DNA from: Blastococcus atacamensis
GTDB taxonomy: Bacteria > Actinomycetota > Actinomycetes > Mycobacteriales > Geodermatophilaceae
Direction: 5' to 3'
Length of the DNA stretch: 64,000 bases
Assembly (NCBI RefSeq): GCF_002938425.1
Contig: NZ_POQU01000010.1
Location: 1-64,000, forward strand
The notes beneath the pieces were generated by a model. That model was not told the origin of the DNA. It made no database searches and saw nothing but the letters and a program-made list of their open reading frames with translations. The translations under genes were made by a program, and so were the position numbers. This document shows positions 12,105-21,086 of this stretch, piece after piece (the stretch's first letter is position 1; each line of letters begins with the position of its first letter).

Positions 12105-13128
12105 CGACGTCGATCGGCAGCGAGCTGTCCGCACCCAGGTCCGGGGCCGACGGCGCGACGCCGGCGGCCACCAGCCGCGAGCCCAGCGCCGCGACCATGG
12201 CGCCGTTGTCGGTGCAGAGTTTCGGGCTGGGCACGCGCAGCACGATGCCGGCCGCCGCGCAGCGCTCCTCGGCGAGCGCCCGCAGCCGCGAGTTCGCCGC
12301 CACTCCCCCACCGAGCACCAGGTGGTCCACCCCGTGGTCCTTGCAGGCACGGACCGCCTTGGCGGTCAGCACGTCGGCGACCGCCTCCTGGAACGACGCG
12401 GCGACGTCGGCGACCGGCACCGGCTCGCCCGCGCGCTCCCGGGCCTCGATCCACCGGGCCACGGCGGTCTTCAGGCCGGAGAACGAGAAGTCGTAGGCCG
12501 GGTCGCGGGGACCGGTCAGCCCCCGGGGGAACGCGATCGCCCGCGGGTCGCCGTCCCGGGCGGCGCGGTCGAGAGGCGGGCCACCGGGGAAGGGCAGGCC
12601 GAGCACGCGGGCGACCTTGTCGAAGGCCTCGCCCGCCGCGTCGTCGATGGTGCGGCCGAGCGACTGCACCTCCTGCGCCAGGTCGGGCACCAACAGCAGG
12701 GAGCTGTGCCCGCCGGAGACCAGCATCGCGATGGACGGCTCGGCCAGCGGGCCGTGCTGCAGCTCGTCGACGGCGACGTGCGCGGCCAGGTGGTTCACGC
12801 CGTACAGCGGCTTGTCCAGGGCGAGCGCATAGGCCTTGGCCGCGGCGACCCCGACCAGCAGGGCGCCGGTCAGCCCCGGCCCCGAGGTGACCGCCACGGC
12901 GTCGACGTCGGAGGCCTGCAGGCCCGCCTCGGCCAAGGCGCGGTGCACGGTGGGCACCATCGCCTCCAGATGCGCCCGGGACGCGATCTCGGGCACCACG
13001 CCGCCGAACCGCTCGTGCGCAGGGCTCGACGTCGCCAGGGCGTCGGCGAGCAGGGTGTGGCCGCGGACGATGCCCACGCCGGTCTCGTCGCACGAGGTCT
13101 CGAACCCGATCACCAACGGCTCGCTCAC
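12094..13128 (-). CDS. tsaD: tRNA N6-adenosine threonylcarbamoyltransferase TsaD
   Basis: Transfers threonylcarbamoyl to A37 of ANN-decoding tRNAs, in complex with TsaB and TsaE. 344 residues, ASKHA fold. [14 protein letters not shown] is the phosphate loop, and the metal ligands His113 and His117 lie in [17 protein letters not shown] and [13 protein letters not shown] are further ATPase motifs. The ATG overlaps the rimI stop (ATGA), so tsaB-rimI-tsaD are coupled. tsaE lies about 3 kb away in another operon. Confidence 0.95.
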   Translation of the reverse strand: MSEPLVIGFETSCDETGVGIVRGHTLLADALATSSPAHERFGGVVPEIASRAHLEAMVPTVHRALAEAGLQASDVDAVAVTSGPGLTGALLVGVAAAKAYALALDKPLYGVNHLAAHVAVDELQHGPLAEPSIAMLVSGGHSSLLLVPDLAQEVQSLGRTIDDAAGEAFDKVARVLGLPFPGGPPLDRAARDGDPRAIAFPRGLTGPRDPAYDFSFSGLKTAVARWIEARERAGEPVPVADVAASFQEAVADVLTAKAVRACKDHGVDHLVLGGGVAANSRLRALAEERCAAAGIVLRVPSPKLCTDNGAMVAALGSRLVAAGVAPSAPDLGADSSLPIDVVSR

Positions 13129-13571
13129 GGCGTGCCCCTCCTCATCACGACCGCGTCGGTGCCACTCGGCTGGTAGTAGCCGCGCCGCCGGCCGATCTCG
13201 GCGAACCCGCGCCGCCGGTAGAGCCCCTGGGCCGTCTCGTTGTCCGCGCGCACCTCGAGGAGCACGACCGGGCTGCGCCGCCGGTCGGCCTCGGCCAGCA
13301 GCGCGTCGAGCAGCTGCGCCCCGATGCCCTCGCCCTGCCGGGCCGCGGTGACGCCGATCGTCGCGACGTGCGCCTCATCCTCGTAGGCGATGAGACCGGC
13401 GTACCCGACGACCCGGTCGGCGTCCTCGGCCACCAGGTAGTGCCTGGTGTCGGTCTGCGCGAGCTCTTCTCGGTACATCGCGGCGGTCCAGGTGTCGGGG
13501 GCGAAGAGCTCCTCCTCCAGCACCATGACCTCGGGGATGTCGGCGAGCCGCATCGGCCGCAGCCGGGTCAC
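13125..13571 (-). CDS. rimI: Ribosomal protein S18-alanine N-acetyltransferase RimI
   Basis: A 148-residue GNAT acetyltransferase. Motif A, the acetyl-CoA loop, is [22 protein letters not shown] (Q/RxxGxG/A), followed by [20 protein letters not shown], the signature of the RimI subgroup. RimI acetylates the N-terminal Ala of ribosomal protein S18 in E. coli; actinobacterial members have broader targets. It overlaps both tsaB and tsaD by 4 bases, the usual tsaB-rimI-tsaD order. Confidence 0.9.
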   Translation of the reverse strand: MTRLRPMRLADIPEVMVLEEELFAPDTWTAAMYREELAQTDTRHYLVAEDADRVVGYAGLIAYEDEAHVATIGVTAARQGEGIGAQLLDALLAEADRRRSPVVLLEVRADNETAQGLYRRRGFAEIGRRRGYYQPSGTDAVVMRRGTP

Positions 13572-14203
13572 TGCGTCACCGCCTTGATCGACGTCGGCGG
13601 CACGGCATCGGGCCGGCGGAGGTAGAGCGGTACCAGCGGAGCCGCGGACGCCGGATCGGCCAGTTGCGGGGCCGCGGTGCGCAGCAGCCCGCCGGTGGTG
13701 ACGTCGGCCGCCGTGACCTCGGCACCCAGCCGGTCGGCGAAGGCCGGGTCTCCGGCGAAGGGCCCGGGCAGGCCGAGCTCCTCCGGCCGCACGACGGCAG
13801 GGCCCTCGGTGCGGGAGCCGTCGGCGGCATACGTGGCCCAGTAGACCTCCTTGCGGCGCGCGTCGGTGACGACGGTGCGCGCGCCCGAGCCGACCGCGTC
13901 CAGCGAGCAGACGCCGACGACGGGCAGCCCCCGGGCGTCGGCGATGGCCGCGGCCGTGACCACCCCGACCCGCAGACCGGTGAACGGACCGGGGCCGAGG
14001 CCGGTGACGACCGCCTCGACGTCGGCCAGCGCGACGCCCGCGTCGGCGAGCGCACCACGGATGGCCGGCGTGAGCAGCTCGGCGTGCTTGGTCCCCGACG
14101 GGACGGCGCGCTCGGCGAGGACCTGGATTCCCCCACCGGGCGTCCAGCGCGCCAGCCCCGCGACCAGCGTCGGGGTGGCGGTGTCGAGGGCGAGGACCAG
14201 CAC
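13568..14203 (-). CDS. tsaB: tRNA threonylcarbamoyladenosine biosynthesis protein TsaB
   Basis: 211 residues, a catalytically inactive paralogue of TsaD that acts as scaffold of the t6A complex. It opens with LVLALDTATPTLVAGL and carries the family stretch GLGPGPFTGLRVGV. It begins with GTG at 14203. TACTCT on the minus strand at 14212-14217 is a TANNNT box 8 bases upstream, and no Shine-Dalgarno is seen, so the operon may start with a nearly leaderless mRNA. Confidence 0.92.
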   Translation of the reverse strand: MLVLALDTATPTLVAGLARWTPGGGIQVLAERAVPSGTKHAELLTPAIRGALADAGVALADVEAVVTGLGPGPFTGLRVGVVTAAAIADARGLPVVGVCSLDAVGSGARTVVTDARRKEVYWATYAADGSRTEGPAVVRPEELGLPGPFAGDPAFADRLGAEVTAADVTTGGLLRTAAPQLADPASAAPLVPLYLRRPDAVPPTSIKAVTQ

Positions 14204-14279
14204 GGGAGGCCAGAGTAGTGCGCTCCGGCCGCCGGGGTGACGCCCGCCGATGCCCGGCGTCCCGGGTCAGCCGGACCGC

Positions 14280-14693
14280 TCAGCCGGCGATGGTCTGCCG
14301 CTCCGGCTCGATCCAGACGATGACCCGCTCGCTGCGGATGTTCTCCGCCGGGTACTGCTGCCCGTCGTACTTCTGCGACAGCTCGTCGATCTGGTCCCGG
14401 GCCCGCTGACCCCGCTCGGTCTCGACGACCCGGCCGCGCAGCTCCGCGTACCGGTAGGGGTTGGCCGCGTCGAGGATGGCGAGGGTGACGCGGGGGTCTC
14501 GCTCCAGGTCCTTGAACTTCTGCCGGTGCACCTCGGTGTTGACGCACACCCGGCGACCGTCGGTGTGCACCCACACGTACTGGGTCTGGATGCGCCCGCT
14601 GGGCAGCAGGGTGCTCATCGCCGCGTAGTTGGGGCCCTCCGCCAGCTCGCGGGTGACCGGGTGGAGCTCGGGACCGTCCTGGGTGTCTGCCAC
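14280..14693 (-). CDS. PPOX-class F420-dependent oxidoreductase family protein
   Basis: About 137 residues with the split-barrel flavin/F420-binding fold: YAAMSTLLPSGRIQTQYVWV, VCVNTEVHRQKFKDLERDP, then VTLAILDAANPYRYAELRG, all typical of the actinobacterial PPOX family that reduces small substrates with F420H2. The substrate is unknown. The GTG at 14693 removes a low-complexity N terminus; an ATG at 14726 would add 11 residues. It follows the GNAT gene on the same strand. Confidence 0.8.
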   Translation of the reverse strand: MADTQDGPELHPVTRELAEGPNYAAMSTLLPSGRIQTQYVWVHTDGRRVCVNTEVHRQKFKDLERDPRVTLAILDAANPYRYAELRGRVVETERGQRARDQIDELSQKYDGQQYPAENIRSERVIVWIEPERQTIAG

Positions 14694-14736
14694 GACGCGG
14701 CCCCTACCCGCGCCGGCCGCGGCCATGCGGGGTCGG

Positions 14737-15261
14737 TCAGCGGCGGAGCCACAGCTCGTGGACGATCTCGAGGCCGTCCACCTCGTCGACCTGCTCCCCC
14801 ACCGCGACGAACCCCTCCCCGTGCACCAGGTTCAGCGAGGGCGTGTTCTCCGGGCTGACCGACGCCCGCACGACGGAGACGCCGGATTCGGTGGCTCGAG
14901 CGATCAGTGCGCGCAGCGCCGCCCGGGCGTAGCCCTGGCGCCGGTGCTCCGGATCGATCGAGTACCCGACCTCGACCATCCCCGTCTCGTCCGGCACTCC
15001 GTGGAACCCGGCCCGTCCGACGGCGAGCCGCCGCTCGGGGTCCCAGACGACGCAGGTGATCCACTCGGCGCTGGGCGGATCCACCACGACCTGCACGGCG
15101 CGGATCTCCCACACCGGTCGGCACTCCGGGCCAGCCAGGTACGGGCTCAGCGACACCGGCGAGCTCGCCTCGGCGACTGCCAGGTCGCCGTCGGCGAGGG
15201 CCCGCAGCGTTCGGCCGTCCAGCTGCACCAGCTCCACCCGGGGAGAGCGCTCCGGAGTCAT
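14737..15261 (-). CDS. GNAT family N-acetyltransferase
   Basis: 174 residues. The acetyl-CoA-binding motif GYSIDPEHRRQGYARAALRA and the following VVRASVSPENTPSLNLVHGEGF place it in the RimJ/RimL-like GNAT group. The N-terminal half (TPERSPRVELVQLDGRTLRA) is the usual substrate-side fold. The target is unknown. The ATG at 15261 has no ribosome-binding site but sits 6 bases after a TANNNT box, so the mRNA is probably leaderless. Confidence 0.82.
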   Translation of the reverse strand: MTPERSPRVELVQLDGRTLRALADGDLAVAEASSPVSLSPYLAGPECRPVWEIRAVQVVVDPPSAEWITCVVWDPERRLAVGRAGFHGVPDETGMVEVGYSIDPEHRRQGYARAALRALIARATESGVSVVRASVSPENTPSLNLVHGEGFVAVGEQVDEVDGLEIVHELWLRR

Positions 15262-15267
15262 TGCGGC

Positions 15268-15273
15268 AGGCTA
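15268..15273 (-). promoter_or_regulatory. Putative -10 box for leaderless GNAT mRNA
   Basis: TAGCCT on the minus strand, 6 bases before the GNAT ATG. The gap to the divergent GtrA gene is only 17 bases, so any -35 box lies inside that gene. Confidence 0.45.
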
Positions 15274-15278
15274 GCCAG

Positions 15279-15692
15279 GTGGCCACGAACGGCGGCACCG
15301 GCTCCGGCCGTCCCGAGTGGTGGGACCAGCTCGTCCGGTTCGTGGTCGTGGGCGCGGCGAGCGCGCTGGTCGACCTGGGCGTCTACACGCTCGCCCTGCA
15401 CCTCGGGTCGGTCACGTACGCGGCCCGCGCGCTGAGCTTCGCCGCCGGCACGACGACGGCCTACGCGCTGAACCGGCGGTGGGCGTTCGGCGTATCCGGG
15501 AGCCGACGCCGCGCGGCGTCGTTCGCCCTGCTCTACGGAACCACCTTCGTCGTCATCCTGGCCACCAACGCCCTGGCCCTGGCCGCGCTCCCGGAGTCCC
15601 CGTGGCGGGTGACCCTGGCGTGGGCCCTCTCCCAGGGGCTCGGGACGACGGTCAACTTCGTGGTGCTGCGGCTGGTGGTCTTCCGGGACTGA
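15279..15692 (+). CDS. GtrA-family membrane protein
   Basis: About 137 residues with four predicted membrane helices: FVVVGAASALVDLGVYTLAL, AARALSFAAGTTTAYALNR, ALLYGTTFVVILATNALAL and TLAWALSQGLGTTVNFVVLR. Position and order, with the conserved NRRWAF after helix 2, match the GtrA/DPMS superfamily. Members help flip or transfer polyprenyl-linked sugars for cell-wall or surface polysaccharides. The GTG at 15279 is chosen; a TTG at 15261 is an alternative. It is alone on the plus strand inside a minus-strand region. Confidence 0.8.
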   Translation: MATNGGTGSGRPEWWDQLVRFVVVGAASALVDLGVYTLALHLGSVTYAARALSFAAGTTTAYALNRRWAFGVSGSRRRAASFALLYGTTFVVILATNALALAALPESPWRVTLAWALSQGLGTTVNFVVLRLVVFRD

Positions 15693-15700
15693 CCCGGAGA

Positions 15701-16147
15701 TCAGTCGAGCCGCTGCTCCCAGCCCGGACCGTGCGGGACGAGGACGGCAGTGCGGACGTCGTCGTCGCGCCGGTCCAGCCGGACCTCCAGGTGCTCGTCG
15801 GCGAGCTGCTCGACCAGTCCCTGACCCCACTCGACGACCGTGACGGACGAGGCGACCGTGACATCCAGGTCGAGGTCGTCCACGTCGGCGTGGCCGCCCA
15901 GCCGGTAGGCGTCGACGTGCACGAGTGGGATCCGGCCCTCGCGGTGCACCCGGGCGATGACGAACGTCGGCGACGTCACCGGTTCGCGCACGCCCAGGCC
16001 CGCGCCGATGCCCTGGGTCAGCGCCGTCTTGCCCGCGCCGAGCGGACCGACCAGCACGAGCAGGTCGCCGGGGCGGGCGAGGTCGGCCAACCCGCGGCCC
16101 AGGGCGTGGGTGTCGGCCAGGGTCGCCAGCACGTGCTCGCGCCTCAC
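15701..16147 (-). CDS. tsaE: tRNA t6A biosynthesis ATPase TsaE
   Basis: 148 residues. P-loop GPLGAGKTALTQGI, then SPTFVIARVHREG, HVDAYRL and VVEWGQGLVE are the four hallmarks of TsaE, the ATPase that drives the TsaB-TsaD complex. The GTG overlaps the udg stop (GTGA), so the gene is the last of the acpS-nnr-alr-hydrolase-udg-tsaE run. In many relatives tsaE directly precedes tsaB; here GtrA, GNAT and PPOX genes sit between. Confidence 0.93.
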   Translation of the reverse strand: MRREHVLATLADTHALGRGLADLARPGDLLVLVGPLGAGKTALTQGIGAGLGVREPVTSPTFVIARVHREGRIPLVHVDAYRLGGHADVDDLDLDVTVASSVTVVEWGQGLVEQLADEHLEVRLDRRDDDVRTAVLVPHGPGWEQRLD

Positions 16148-16773
16148 GGGGTCGCCTCCAGGGTCGCCGCGACGGCGGTGAGGTCGGCCAGCAGCCCGGC
16201 GCGCGGCGCACCGTTCGGGCCGAACCGGATGGCGGCCGAGGGGTGGTAGGTGGCCCACACCGCGCGGCCGTCGAGCTCGTGCGGGCGGCCGCGGACGGCG
16301 GCGAGGACGGTGCGCGGCCCGAGGAACCACTTGGCCGACGACAGCCCGAGGGCGACGACGACCGGCGCGCCGAGGAGGTCCAGCTGCCGTCGCAGCCATC
16401 CGCTGCATCGGGCGACCTCCGGGGCCCTCGGGGTGCGGTTGCCCGGCGGGCGGCACTTCACGACGTTGAGGACCGCGGCCTCGGCGCGGTCCAGGCCGGC
16501 CTCGCCGAGCAGGAGGTCCAGCAGCGCACCGGACTTCCCGACGAACGGCCGGCCCGTCTCGTCCTCGGTGGCTCCCGGCGCCTCGCCGACCAGCACGAAA
16601 CGGGGCCGACCGGTGACCGGGACGTCACCGACGACGACGTGCTGCCGGGTCGCGGCGAGCTCGGGGCAGGCGACGCAGGTGCTCGCCGCCGCGGCCAGCG
16701 CCGCCCAGTCGGGAGCGGCGGCGGCGGCCGCGGCGACCGTGCGGGCGTCGTGGTCGAGGCCGACGGGGCTCAC
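16144..16773 (-). CDS. Uracil-DNA glycosylase, family 4 (iron-sulfur)
   Basis: 209 residues. Motif GEAPGATEDETGRPFVG and the C-terminal TYHPSAAIRFG flank the uracil pocket. Cys33, Cys36, Cys107 and Cys123 are spaced as 4Fe-4S ligands of the thermophile-type (family 4) enzymes. It removes uracil from DNA in base-excision repair, a relevant task in a GC-rich genome with cytosine deamination. The GTG overlaps the hydrolase stop by 4 bases. No KRRIH insert is seen, so it is not UdgX. Confidence 0.88.
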   Translation of the reverse strand: MSPVGLDHDARTVAAAAAAAPDWAALAAAASTCVACPELAATRQHVVVGDVPVTGRPRFVLVGEAPGATEDETGRPFVGKSGALLDLLLGEAGLDRAEAAVLNVVKCRPPGNRTPRAPEVARCSGWLRRQLDLLGAPVVVALGLSSAKWFLGPRTVLAAVRGRPHELDGRAVWATYHPSAAIRFGPNGAPRAGLLADLTAVAATLEATP

Positions 16774-17948
16774 CGGCGTGCCTTCCGGGCCTGCTGCCCG
16801 GCGCCGGCCCGGCGCAGCAAGGCGGTCAGGGCGTCGCTGACCTCGTCGGGCCGCTCGAGGGTGACCATGTGGCCGGTCTCCGGGAGCACCACGTACTCCG
16901 CGTCGTGCAGGCGTTCGACCAGCAGGTCGCTGTGCTCCTTCGGGATCATCTTGTCCCGGTCACCGGTGACCACCAGGGTCGGGACGGCGCGCAGCGGCTC
17001 GAGCGCCCCCGTGTGGTCCAGACCCGCGAGCGCCGGGTAGAACTCCGCGATCACATCGACCGGGGTGCCGGCGATCATCGCGTCCACGTAGCGGGCCAGC
17101 GCCGGGTCGACGTCGGAGGAGCCGAACGACAGCGAGCGCGTCACGACCGAGACCAGCTCCGCGGCCACCCGCCGGGTGCGCTCGGCGAAGGCCGGGCGGT
17201 GCCGCATGGTCCACGCGGCCACCGGCAGGACGGCGGCGCGGACGCGGGTGAGCACGTCGGGCAGACCGAAGTTCAGGTCGGCGAGGTTGCCGCTGGAGGT
17301 CGAGAGCAGCGCGGCGCCGACGATCCGGCTGCCGAAGATGTCCGGCCGCAGCGCCGCCAGGCCCATGATCGTCATGCCGCCCATCGAGTGGCCGACGAGC
17401 ACGACGGGTCCGCGGGGCACCCGCGCGTCGAGCACCGAGAGCAGGTCCCGGGCGAGCTGCTCGATCCTGGAGTTCTCCGACCTCCCCCGCCCGGAGGCGC
17501 CGTGACCCCGCTGGTCGTAGAAGACCAGCCGGGCGTCGGGACGGTGTCCGTTGCCGGTGGCCAGCTCGGCGGCGAGGGTGCGCCGCTGGAAGGCCCACGA
17601 GGCCATCGAGAGCGTGTAGCCGTGCACGAAGACGACGGTCAGCGGGGCGTCGCGCGGGCCGATCTCCTCGACCGCCAGCAGGACGCCGTCGTCGGTCTGC
17701 ACCAGCGCGGTGCGGTCCGCCGGCCGCGCCTCGATGCCGAGCGGGTCGACCTGGCGCAGCTGCCCCTCGGTGAGGTTCTCCGGCAGCTCCGCCGCCGGCC
17801 CCAGCTCGGCGGCCCGGACCCTGTGGGCGGCGATCCGGCTGACCGCCATCCCCGCGGCGGTGCCGGCCGCCGCGAGGCCGAGGACGGCACCGACGACGCC
17901 GGCCCGGTGCGCCCGCGGGGGCGGAACCGAAGTGCTCCGTCGGGCCAT
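16770..17948 (-). CDS. Alpha/beta hydrolase with N-terminal membrane anchor
   Basis: 392 residues. A basic N terminus and a hydrophobic stretch at about 17-38 form a signal anchor. The hydrolase domain has the oxyanion HG (109-110), VFYDQRGHGASG, nucleophile Ser188 in GHSMGG, an Asp in VTGDRDKMIP and a His in ETGHMVTLERP. The substrate is unknown; lipid or ester hydrolysis is usual. The ATG overlaps the alr stop by one base (TGATG), and homologues are often found between alr and tsaE in actinobacteria. Confidence 0.85.
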   Translation of the reverse strand: MARRSTSVPPPRAHRAGVVGAVLGLAAAGTAAGMAVSRIAAHRVRAAELGPAAELPENLTEGQLRQVDPLGIEARPADRTALVQTDDGVLLAVEEIGPRDAPLTVVFVHGYTLSMASWAFQRRTLAAELATGNGHRPDARLVFYDQRGHGASGRGRSENSRIEQLARDLLSVLDARVPRGPVVLVGHSMGGMTIMGLAALRPDIFGSRIVGAALLSTSSGNLADLNFGLPDVLTRVRAAVLPVAAWTMRHRPAFAERTRRVAAELVSVVTRSLSFGSSDVDPALARYVDAMIAGTPVDVIAEFYPALAGLDHTGALEPLRAVPTLVVTGDRDKMIPKEHSDLLVERLHDAEYVVLPETGHMVTLERPDEVSDALTALLRRAGAGQQARKARR

Positions 17949-19084
17949 CAGACCGCTCCCGCCGAGCCGACGTAGCGGCGGGCGAACCGTCCCCCGATCC
18001 GGGTGACGAGCTCGTAGTGGATCGTGCCGACGGCGTCCGCCCACTGCTGCGCGGTGGGCTCACCGCCGTCGCCCGGACCCCAGAGGACCACCTCGTCCCC
18101 CGGTGCGACCGCCGCGTCGCCGACGTCCACGACGAACTGGTCCATGCACACCCGCCCGGCGATCGTGCGCTGGGCGCCGGCCGCCAGGACCGGTGCGGAG
18201 TTCCCACCGGCACGCGGCACACCGTCGGCGTACCCGACGGGCACCAGGGCCAGCGTCGTCTCGCCGGCAGTCGTGTAGGTGTGCCCGTAGGACACCCCGG
18301 CGCCGGCCGGCACGCGCTTGGTCAGCGCCACCCGGGCCCGCACCGTCATGGCCGGTCGCAGCCCGTGCGCGGCCGCGTCCCCGCCCATCGGGTCCAGGCC
18401 GTACACGGCGATGCCGGGGCGCACCATGTCGAACCAGGTGTCGGGCAGCGCGACGGTGGCCGCCGAGTTGGCGAGGTGGCGGCGCGCGTCGGTGAGGCCG
18501 GCGGCGCGGGCGATGGCGACCGCCTCCTCGAAGACCGCGACCTGGGCGCCGATCGTCGGGTGGGTCGGGGCGTCGGCGTAGGCCATGTGGCTCCACAGCC
18601 CGACGACGACGACGTCCCCGTCGGTCTGGGCCCTGGCCGCCGCGGCGACCAGGGCGGGCCACTCGGCCATGGTCGCGCCCTCGCGGGAGAGGCCCGTGTC
18701 GACGAACAGGTGCAGCCGGGCGGTGCGCCCGGTGGCCCGCGCGGCGGCGACCACCGCGGTCAGCCCCCAGACCGCGTTCACCGAGACCTCGAGATCCGCG
18801 GAGAGCGCCGCCGCGTAGTCGGCGCCGGGACCGTTGAGCCAGGCGAGCACCGGCGCGGTGATCCCGGCGTCCCGCAGGGCCAGCCCCTCGGCCAGCACGG
18901 CCACCCCCAGCTGATCGGCGCCCCCGGCCAGGGCGGCCCGGGCGGCGGGCACGAGACCGTGCCCGTAGCCGTCGGCCTTCACCACCGCCATCAGCGGACG
19001 GCCCACCCGCTCGCGCAGCACGGCGGTGTTGGCCGCGATCGCATCGAGGTCGACGACCACCTCGGCCCCGGTCCCGTTCGTCAC
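17948..19084 (-). CDS. alr: Alanine racemase
   Basis: Makes D-alanine for peptidoglycan. 378 residues. The PLP lysine is Lys36 (VVKADGYGHG) and the second catalytic residue Tyr266 (AGVSYGHTYTT). RPGIAVYGLDP and VCMDQFVVDVG are conserved. It overlaps the nnr stop by 4 bases and is the third gene of the run starting at acpS. Confidence 0.96.
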   Translation of the reverse strand: MTNGTGAEVVVDLDAIAANTAVLRERVGRPLMAVVKADGYGHGLVPAARAALAGGADQLGVAVLAEGLALRDAGITAPVLAWLNGPGADYAAALSADLEVSVNAVWGLTAVVAAARATGRTARLHLFVDTGLSREGATMAEWPALVAAAARAQTDGDVVVVGLWSHMAYADAPTHPTIGAQVAVFEEAVAIARAAGLTDARRHLANSAATVALPDTWFDMVRPGIAVYGLDPMGGDAAAHGLRPAMTVRARVALTKRVPAGAGVSYGHTYTTAGETTLALVPVGYADGVPRAGGNSAPVLAAGAQRTIAGRVCMDQFVVDVGDAAVAPGDEVVLWGPGDGGEPTAQQWADAVGTIHYELVTRIGGRFARRYVGSAGAV

Positions 19085-20547
19085 GGGCCCGAGTCTGGCA
19101 GGCGTGCCGGACGCGCACCGCGCACCCGCCCGATCGCCGCCGGCAGGTGCCGCACCAGGTCGCCCGCGATCAGCGGTCCGGCGGACGCGGCGAGCTGGCC
19201 CGCGCGACCGTGCAGGTGCGCCGCCACGGCCGCCGCCTCGACCGCGGGCAAGCCCGTGGCGAGCACGGCTCCGGCGATGCCCGAGAGCACGTCACCGGTT
19301 CCCGCCGTGGCCAGCCACGGGGTGCCGGTGGCGTTCACGTAGGCGGTTCCGTCGGGGTCGGCGATCACGGTGGCCTCGCCCTTGAGCAGGACGACGACGC
19401 CCAGGTCCGCCGCCAGGCGCCGGGCTGCCCCGATGCGATCGGACCCGACCTCGGGCCCGAACCGCGCGAACTCGCGGTCGTGCGGGGTGAGCACCGTCGG
19501 CGCCGCCCGCCCGCGCACCAGGTCCGGCTCCGCGGCGAGCAGGGTGAGCGCGTCGGCGTCCACGAGGACCGGCAGGTCGGTCGCCAGCACCTCGGCCAGC
19601 ACCGCGCGGGCCGCGTCGTCGGTCCCCGCGCCGGGGCCGACCGCCCAGGCCTGCACCCGACCGGCCTCCGAGGGCCGGCCCTCGGTGACGAGGGCTTCGG
19701 GCCACGCCGCCCGGACGCCGTCGGCCGCCGTGCCGGCGTAGCGGACGAGACCGGGCCGGGTGCGCAGTGCCGCGCCGGTGCAGAGCACGCCCGCCCCGGG
19801 GTAGGTCGCTGATCCGGCCACGATCCCCACGACGCCCTGCGAGTACTTGTCGTCGCCCGCCTCCGGCACGGGCAGCCGGGCCGCGACGTCGTCATCGGTG
19901 AGCTGCCACGCCCGCGCGGCCGGCAGGAACTCGGCCAGCCCGATGTCGACCAGGTGCACCTCGCCGGCGTGGGCGCGCCCCTCGCCGACGACGAGGCCGG
20001 GCTTCACTGCGCCGAAGGTGACCGTGTGCGTCGCCGGGAACGCGGCGCCATCGACGGCGCCGGTGTCGGCGTCCACCCCGCTCGGGACGTCGACGGCCAC
20101 CATGAGCGCAGGTCCCGCCGCCGCACGCTCCACGAGCGCCGCCGCCGGCGCCCGGAGCCCACCGGACCCGCCGATCCCCACGATGCCGTCGAGCACCAGG
20201 GAGGCGTGGTCGAGGAGGGGTCCGGCGTCGTCATGGTCGAGCGTGCGGCCACCGGCCCGCCGGAGGGCTGCCAGGCCCTCGGGGTGCGCGCGGTCGGGGT
20301 CCAGCAGGACGGCGGTCACCCGGGCTCCGCGGCCGGCGAGGAGCGCACCGGCGTGCAGCGCGTCGCCCCCGTTGTTGCCGGCGCCCACCAGCAGGACGAC
20401 GTCCGCGCCGTAGGGACGCCCGAGCAACCGCAGGCACACGACCCCGAGCCCGGTGGCCGCCCGCTGCATGAGCGCACCGGCCGGCAGCGCCGACAGGAGC
20501 GGCTCCTCGGCGGCGCGGACCTCGCCGGCGGCGTGCAGGCCGATCAC
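19081..20547 (-). CDS. nnr: Bifunctional NAD(P)H-hydrate epimerase/dehydratase
   Basis: Repairs damaged NAD(P)HX. 488 residues. The N-terminal epimerase (about 1-205) has [17 protein letters not shown] and [12 protein letters not shown]. The ADP-dependent dehydratase (about 225-480, ribokinase fold) has [24 protein letters not shown] and the ATP/ADP site [15 protein letters not shown]. It overlaps acpS and alr by 4 bases at either end. Confidence 0.94.
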   Translation of the reverse strand: MIGLHAAGEVRAAEEPLLSALPAGALMQRAATGLGVVCLRLLGRPYGADVVLLVGAGNNGGDALHAGALLAGRGARVTAVLLDPDRAHPEGLAALRRAGGRTLDHDDAGPLLDHASLVLDGIVGIGGSGGLRAPAAALVERAAAGPALMVAVDVPSGVDADTGAVDGAAFPATHTVTFGAVKPGLVVGEGRAHAGEVHLVDIGLAEFLPAARAWQLTDDDVAARLPVPEAGDDKYSQGVVGIVAGSATYPGAGVLCTGAALRTRPGLVRYAGTAADGVRAAWPEALVTEGRPSEAGRVQAWAVGPGAGTDDAARAVLAEVLATDLPVLVDADALTLLAAEPDLVRGRAAPTVLTPHDREFARFGPEVGSDRIGAARRLAADLGVVVLLKGEATVIADPDGTAYVNATGTPWLATAGTGDVLSGIAGAVLATGLPAVEAAAVAAHLHGRAGQLAASAGPLIAGDLVRHLPAAIGRVRGARPARLPDSGP

Positions 20548-20975
20548 GGGAGGTCCCGGCCCGTGGCGTCACGGGCAGCGACGTCACGGGCAGCGACGTC
20601 ACGGGCCATGCCTTCGGCGACGACGACAGCCGAGGCGATCCCGCCGTCGTGGCTGAGCGACACGTGCCAGGACGTGACCCCCAGCTGCGCCGCCCGGCCG
20701 GCGACCGACCCACGCACCTCCAGGTGCGGGCGCCCGTGCTCGCCCACGGTGACCTCGGCGTCGTGCCAGTGCAGGTCACCGGGGGCACCGAGCGCCTTGG
20801 CCAGCGCCTCCTTGGCCGCGAACCGGGCCGCCAGCGACTCACCGGTCCTCGGGTTCCCGCTGGGCGTGAGCTGCTCGGCCGCGGTGAACAGCCGATCGCG
20901 CAGCCCCCGCGTCCGGCTGAGCGACTCCGCGAACCGATCGACCGGCACCACGTCGATCCCGACCCCGATGATCAC
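20544..20975 (-). CDS. acpS: Holo-[acyl-carrier-protein] synthase
   Basis: Attaches 4'-phosphopantetheine from CoA to ACP. 143 residues, slightly long. It starts with [14 protein letters not shown] (Mg-binding Asp), has [13 protein letters not shown] and [10 protein letters not shown], all family signatures. The last 20 residues are an Arg/Asp/Ala repeat ([15 protein letters not shown]) from a 15-base tandem repeat, probably disordered. It begins the overlapped operon acpS-nnr-alr-hydrolase-udg-tsaE. Confidence 0.94.
   Translation of the reverse strand: MIIGVGIDVVPVDRFAESLSRTRGLRDRLFTAAEQLTPSGNPRTGESLAARFAAKEALAKALGAPGDLHWHDAEVTVGEHGRPHLEVRGSVAGRAAQLGVTSWHVSLSHDGGIASAVVVAEGMARDVAARDVAARDATGRDLP
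20568..20606. repeat. 15-base tandem repeat at the 3' end of acpS
   Basis: Unit gtcacgggcagcgac at 20568-20582 and 20583-20597, then a partial copy to 20606. It is in frame and encodes VAARD repeats, so copy changes would alter only the AcpS tail. Confidence 0.85.
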
Positions 20976-21001
20976 GACCCCAGTCTGCCGTCTGATCGAC
21001 G

Positions 21002-21084
21002 TCCTGGCTCACGGCGGTGGGTCCTGGCTCACCATCGGCGGTGAGCCAGGACCCTTGATGATCAGGAGACCTGATCATCAAGGG
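21002..21084 (-). repeat. 76-base structured element, copy B (behind glmS)
   Basis: The same boxes as copy A (8517-8592): tcctggctcac (21002-21012), gggtcctggctcac (21019-21032), gtgagccaggaccc (21041-21054), tgatcagg, ctgatca, with equal spacing but different loops. The last hairpin is extended to a perfect 15-base stem (21052-21066 with 21070-21084, loop aga). It shares bases with box 3, so the two stems also compete. It ends 2 bases from the glmS stop. Confidence 0.82.
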
Positions 21085-21086
21085 TG

